Origin: Archilochus colubris
Taxonomy: Eukaryota > Chordata > Aves > Apodiformes > Trochilidae
Reading direction: 5' to 3'
DNA: 64,000 bases
Assembly: GCA_023079485.1 (NCBI GenBank)
Contig: CM041101.1
Span: 9,450,501-9,514,500 of the forward strand
The position numbers and the translations under genes were made by a program. The first letter of the stretch is position 1, and every line of letters begins with the position of its first letter. The notes beneath the pieces were generated by a model. That model did not search any database, was not told where the DNA came from, and saw only the letters and a list, made by a program, of their open reading frames with translations. Below are positions 61,601 to 64,000 of the stretch, one piece after another.

Positions 61601-64000
61601 TCTGCCCTTCTGGGGACCCCACCATTGCTCCTTGCCTGTGTTCTGGGTTGTGTTCATCACCTTTTCCCAGTACCCATGGGAAATGGGGGTCAGCAGCTCC
61701 TTGGGAAGGGGCAGAAGCCCTGTAGTGGGCTCTCTCCTGGGTGCTGTCCTGATGTTCTCCATGATGAAGGTGCCACTTGGCCACTGCCTGGCTCCCATGG
61801 TGGCACAGGGCAGGAATCACCCTAGCCAGAGCTTCTCCCATGTCAGAAGAAAGCTAACATCATACCTGACCCTTTGGCACCCCTTTTCCTCTGCTGAGCA
61901 ATCCCCATGCTCCCAGAGCCGTATTCAGCAGCCCTGAAGGGTTTTGGTGTTTTGGGTTTTTTTCCCCTATTAGAGGAGAATCTGAAATCCTCAGTTCATG
62001 AAAACAGAATATTTGCTGCTCTTAAACAGTTTTTTTTATTATTTTTTTTTTCTTTAAAGCCGTGAACATTTGCCCATTTTCTCTATGTTGTCTTTAAGGT
62101 TTGTGCAGCATTTCCAGCAGACTTTTTTTTTTTTGGGGGGTGGTTTAATTACGTGCTGTGGAGGTAAAGCCTGCTCTTTGCTTGCTGTCAGCTGCTACCA
62201 GCACGGCTTTGTTAGAAACCCAGATGATTGATTATTTTTAAAGAAAGAGATTTATGCTCAAAGGAACAAAGATTGTTTGATTATTTGAATTCAATGTCAT
62301 CTTGCAGAGCTGCTCCAGTATCAGCTCTGGGTTTCTTTCTTTCCCTTTTGGGATTATGCATCCGATCTTTCGACTCTGACTCTGCATAATGGTTTCCTTT
62401 GTTCAGAGTTGGGACTATTTGGGCCTTTAAAAAACCCCATAAGGGGATGACATGAGTCACTGGTGAAATATTTGGCTATCTGGAGCAATGTGAATTGACA
62501 CAGCTCTCTTGCAGCTACTGGAAGGGAGCTGATGGGCACCAGATGAGGATCTGACCCCTTGTATAGCCAGCCCCCCCCTTTTTTTTTTCCTCTCCTGGAT
62601 TCTACCCCTTCCTAGAGAGAAAAGGTTTGTATCTTCAGTCCTCTATTTCAGATTCCTCCCCTCTCCTTTTTAAAATGCCTTGTCCAAATACTTTGTTTTA
62701 TTGGGCTGCTGGGATGGGAAGAATTTAAGGGACTGCATTAAGTCCGATCAAAGGATGCTTGAGCAATGGCAACTGGAGCTTTATATGCTTTTTATCTGTT
62801 TTGTTTTAGCCTTTGCCATCTTGTCTTAGTCAGTTATCCAAGGGCTGCAGCCATGAGGTCAAAAGTGGTGAAAAATGTTTAGATTAAGGAGTAGGAATTG
62901 TTGAAATCCCAAACGTGTGTCCTAAGACTCCAGGTTCCATAAAAATACATCCTTAATGTAGCAGCTTCCACTTCCCTCTGCCTTTGGGGTGTCTCTTATG
63001 GATCTTGCCACCAGAGTGTTCACCTCTTGGTGTTTAATTCCTAGGATAAGCCAAGACATCCATTTCACCCTCTGGACAACAGCATGAGAGGGAGAAACCC
63101 TAAAAGCAATGAAAGGAGCATCCTTCCCCTTGCACACTCTGCTCCCTCCTGGAGGGGCATCTCTTGTAGCATCCTCACAACACAAACAGTGGGAATTTTC
63201 TGGCTTAAAAAGGAGAGATGGGGATGTTAAGGAACAGGTTCTATGGTGGCATGAACCATTTCATTAGAGCTGAAAGCTTTGGGTCTGTCATATATCTGCT
63301 GAGTTACCTGGCACTCTCCTGTGTTGGTGTAGAGCACCCAGCTCAAACCAGCCTGGATGCCACCAGCAACCTGGGTGCAAGAAAAATGGGATAATTGAAG
63401 CCAGTTGATAGTTGTGGGCAGGTTATTTGGAGTGCATCCTGTTGCTTTTTCTGTTGAAACTCTTCTGTCCTCTTCTCTGTGGGGCTTCAGATACTTTTCA
63501 AGGAGATGCTGCTCTTGAAAGAAATCCTTATTTACTGACAGTGCTTGGTGTGGGATAAGATGGCAAGTTTTGGTGGTTTGGGTTTTTTTTGGGGTTTTTT
63601 GGGTTTGTGTTTTTTGTTTTGTTCTTGGTTGGTTGGTTTGGTTTGGGTTGGGTTTTTTATGGCTTTTCCATATAGGAAGGCTTTGCTTCCCTGTGAACCC
63701 CCTTCACCAGTGATGTGAGATTTGGATACAGGTACCCAGAAGGATGGGTCATGTATTAAATTATAACATTGCAGAGGGCACCTGGAATGAGCTGGGACCA
63801 TAAATCCTTATTCCTTCCTCACCTTCCCACCTCAAATCTTAGGCAATAATTGCACATAAACTATAGGAGGACTAAGTGCTGTGTCATGAAGTCCTGGAGG
63901 TCTTTGAATGCTCTTTAGCTGCTACAAAACCCAAATAGAGAATTCCTTCTCCACCCTTGCAGGATGGTGACCCCTTCTCCAGACTCCCAAATATCTCAGT
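55690..64000. other. Intron 1 sequence to the end of the window, no gene seen
   Basis: I see no exon 2 of COL5A1 and no other gene. Simple-sequence patches include the AT-rich stretch at 57,601-57,640, T runs near 62,030-62,052 and 62,122-62,134, and the G/T-only tract at 63,568. Everything else is unannotatable intron sequence. Confidence 0.55.
63568..63661. repeat. G/T-only low-complexity tract
   Basis: About 90 bp of the + strand are nearly all G and T, with runs such as GGGTTTTTTTTGGGG and a TTGGTTGGTTGGTTTGG section. The latter resembles two-tier G-quadruplex-forming sequences. A similar tract occurs at 27,478-27,545, and the complementary A/C type at 10,833-10,870 and 34,732-34,765. 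Confidence 0.85.

Larger units (their letters stand above)
34015..64000 (+). other. COL5A1: COL5A1 intron 1, 5' part (runs off the window)
   Basis: No sequence resembling COL5A1 exon 2 was found on the + strand; it should encode the start of the TSPN domain, including an LDFHN-like and a TTGFC-like motif. The intron is therefore probably longer than 30 kb, as in mammals. It hosts all the younger CR1 insertions and most of the low-complexity DNA in the window. Large first introns of fibrillar collagen genes often carry enhancers, but none can be identified here by eye. Confidence 0.7.

Noticed and set aside
34015..64000. COL5A1 exon 2
   Set aside because: Looked for coding of LDFHN and TTGFC-like motifs after an AG acceptor on the + strand; candidates such as GATTTCCA at 36,658, 41,577 and 60,763 do not translate into the domain.
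1..64000. tRNA, rRNA, CRISPR, operon or phage features
   Set aside because: No tRNA-like boxes, regularly spaced repeats or dense gene arrays were seen; the composition and repeats are those of a vertebrate nuclear genome.

Overview
The window looks like avian nuclear DNA. It carries several CR1 LINE fragments whose 3' ends finish in the bird-type octamer (ATTCTATG/ATTCTGTG), it is CpG-poor except for one island, and it has one vertebrate-style coding exon followed by a consensus splice donor. I cannot name the species. Nothing bacterial, viral, CRISPR-like or operon-like is present, and almost all open reading frames are chance ORFs in non-coding DNA or remnants of CR1 reverse transcriptase.

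The one host gene I can support is the first coding exon of COL5A1 (pro-alpha1 chain of type V collagen) on the + strand at 33,915-34,014. It encodes the start and signal peptide (33 codons plus one base) and ends at a GTAAGA donor. Upstream, about 33,380-33,914, lies a GC/CpG-rich promoter and 5' UTR region. It contains an inverted CCAAT motif beside a GC box, a long A/G purine tract, a TATAAA motif and a (TA)n tract. Positions 1-33,380 read as the intergenic region 5' of COL5A1. Positions 34,015-64,000 read as the beginning of a very large intron 1; I found no second exon, so the intron probably runs past the window.

Mobile DNA is all CR1. Old small relics lie at about 12.76, 15.81, 46.04 and 48.20 kb. 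Two younger minus-strand copies lie in intron 1, at 43,337-44,322 and 55,050-55,689. A distinctive related pair lies at 18,986-19,848 (+) and 44,827-45,728 (-). This pair forms an inverted repeat around the COL5A1 promoter and exon 1. Both members carry the same non-CR1 segment of roughly 170-180 bp at the 5' end, the same ~16-bp internal deletion and the same 1-bp frameshift. They look like two copies of a composite, non-autonomous CR1-derived repeat, and this is the most interesting observation here. The + copy is also preceded by an exact 55-bp duplicate of part of its own interior, and the 55 kb copy is a mosaic of two CR1 types.

The rest is low-complexity DNA: a ~550-bp strand-asymmetric T-rich block next to a CR1, G/T- and A/C-only stretches, homopolymer runs and several short tandem repeats.
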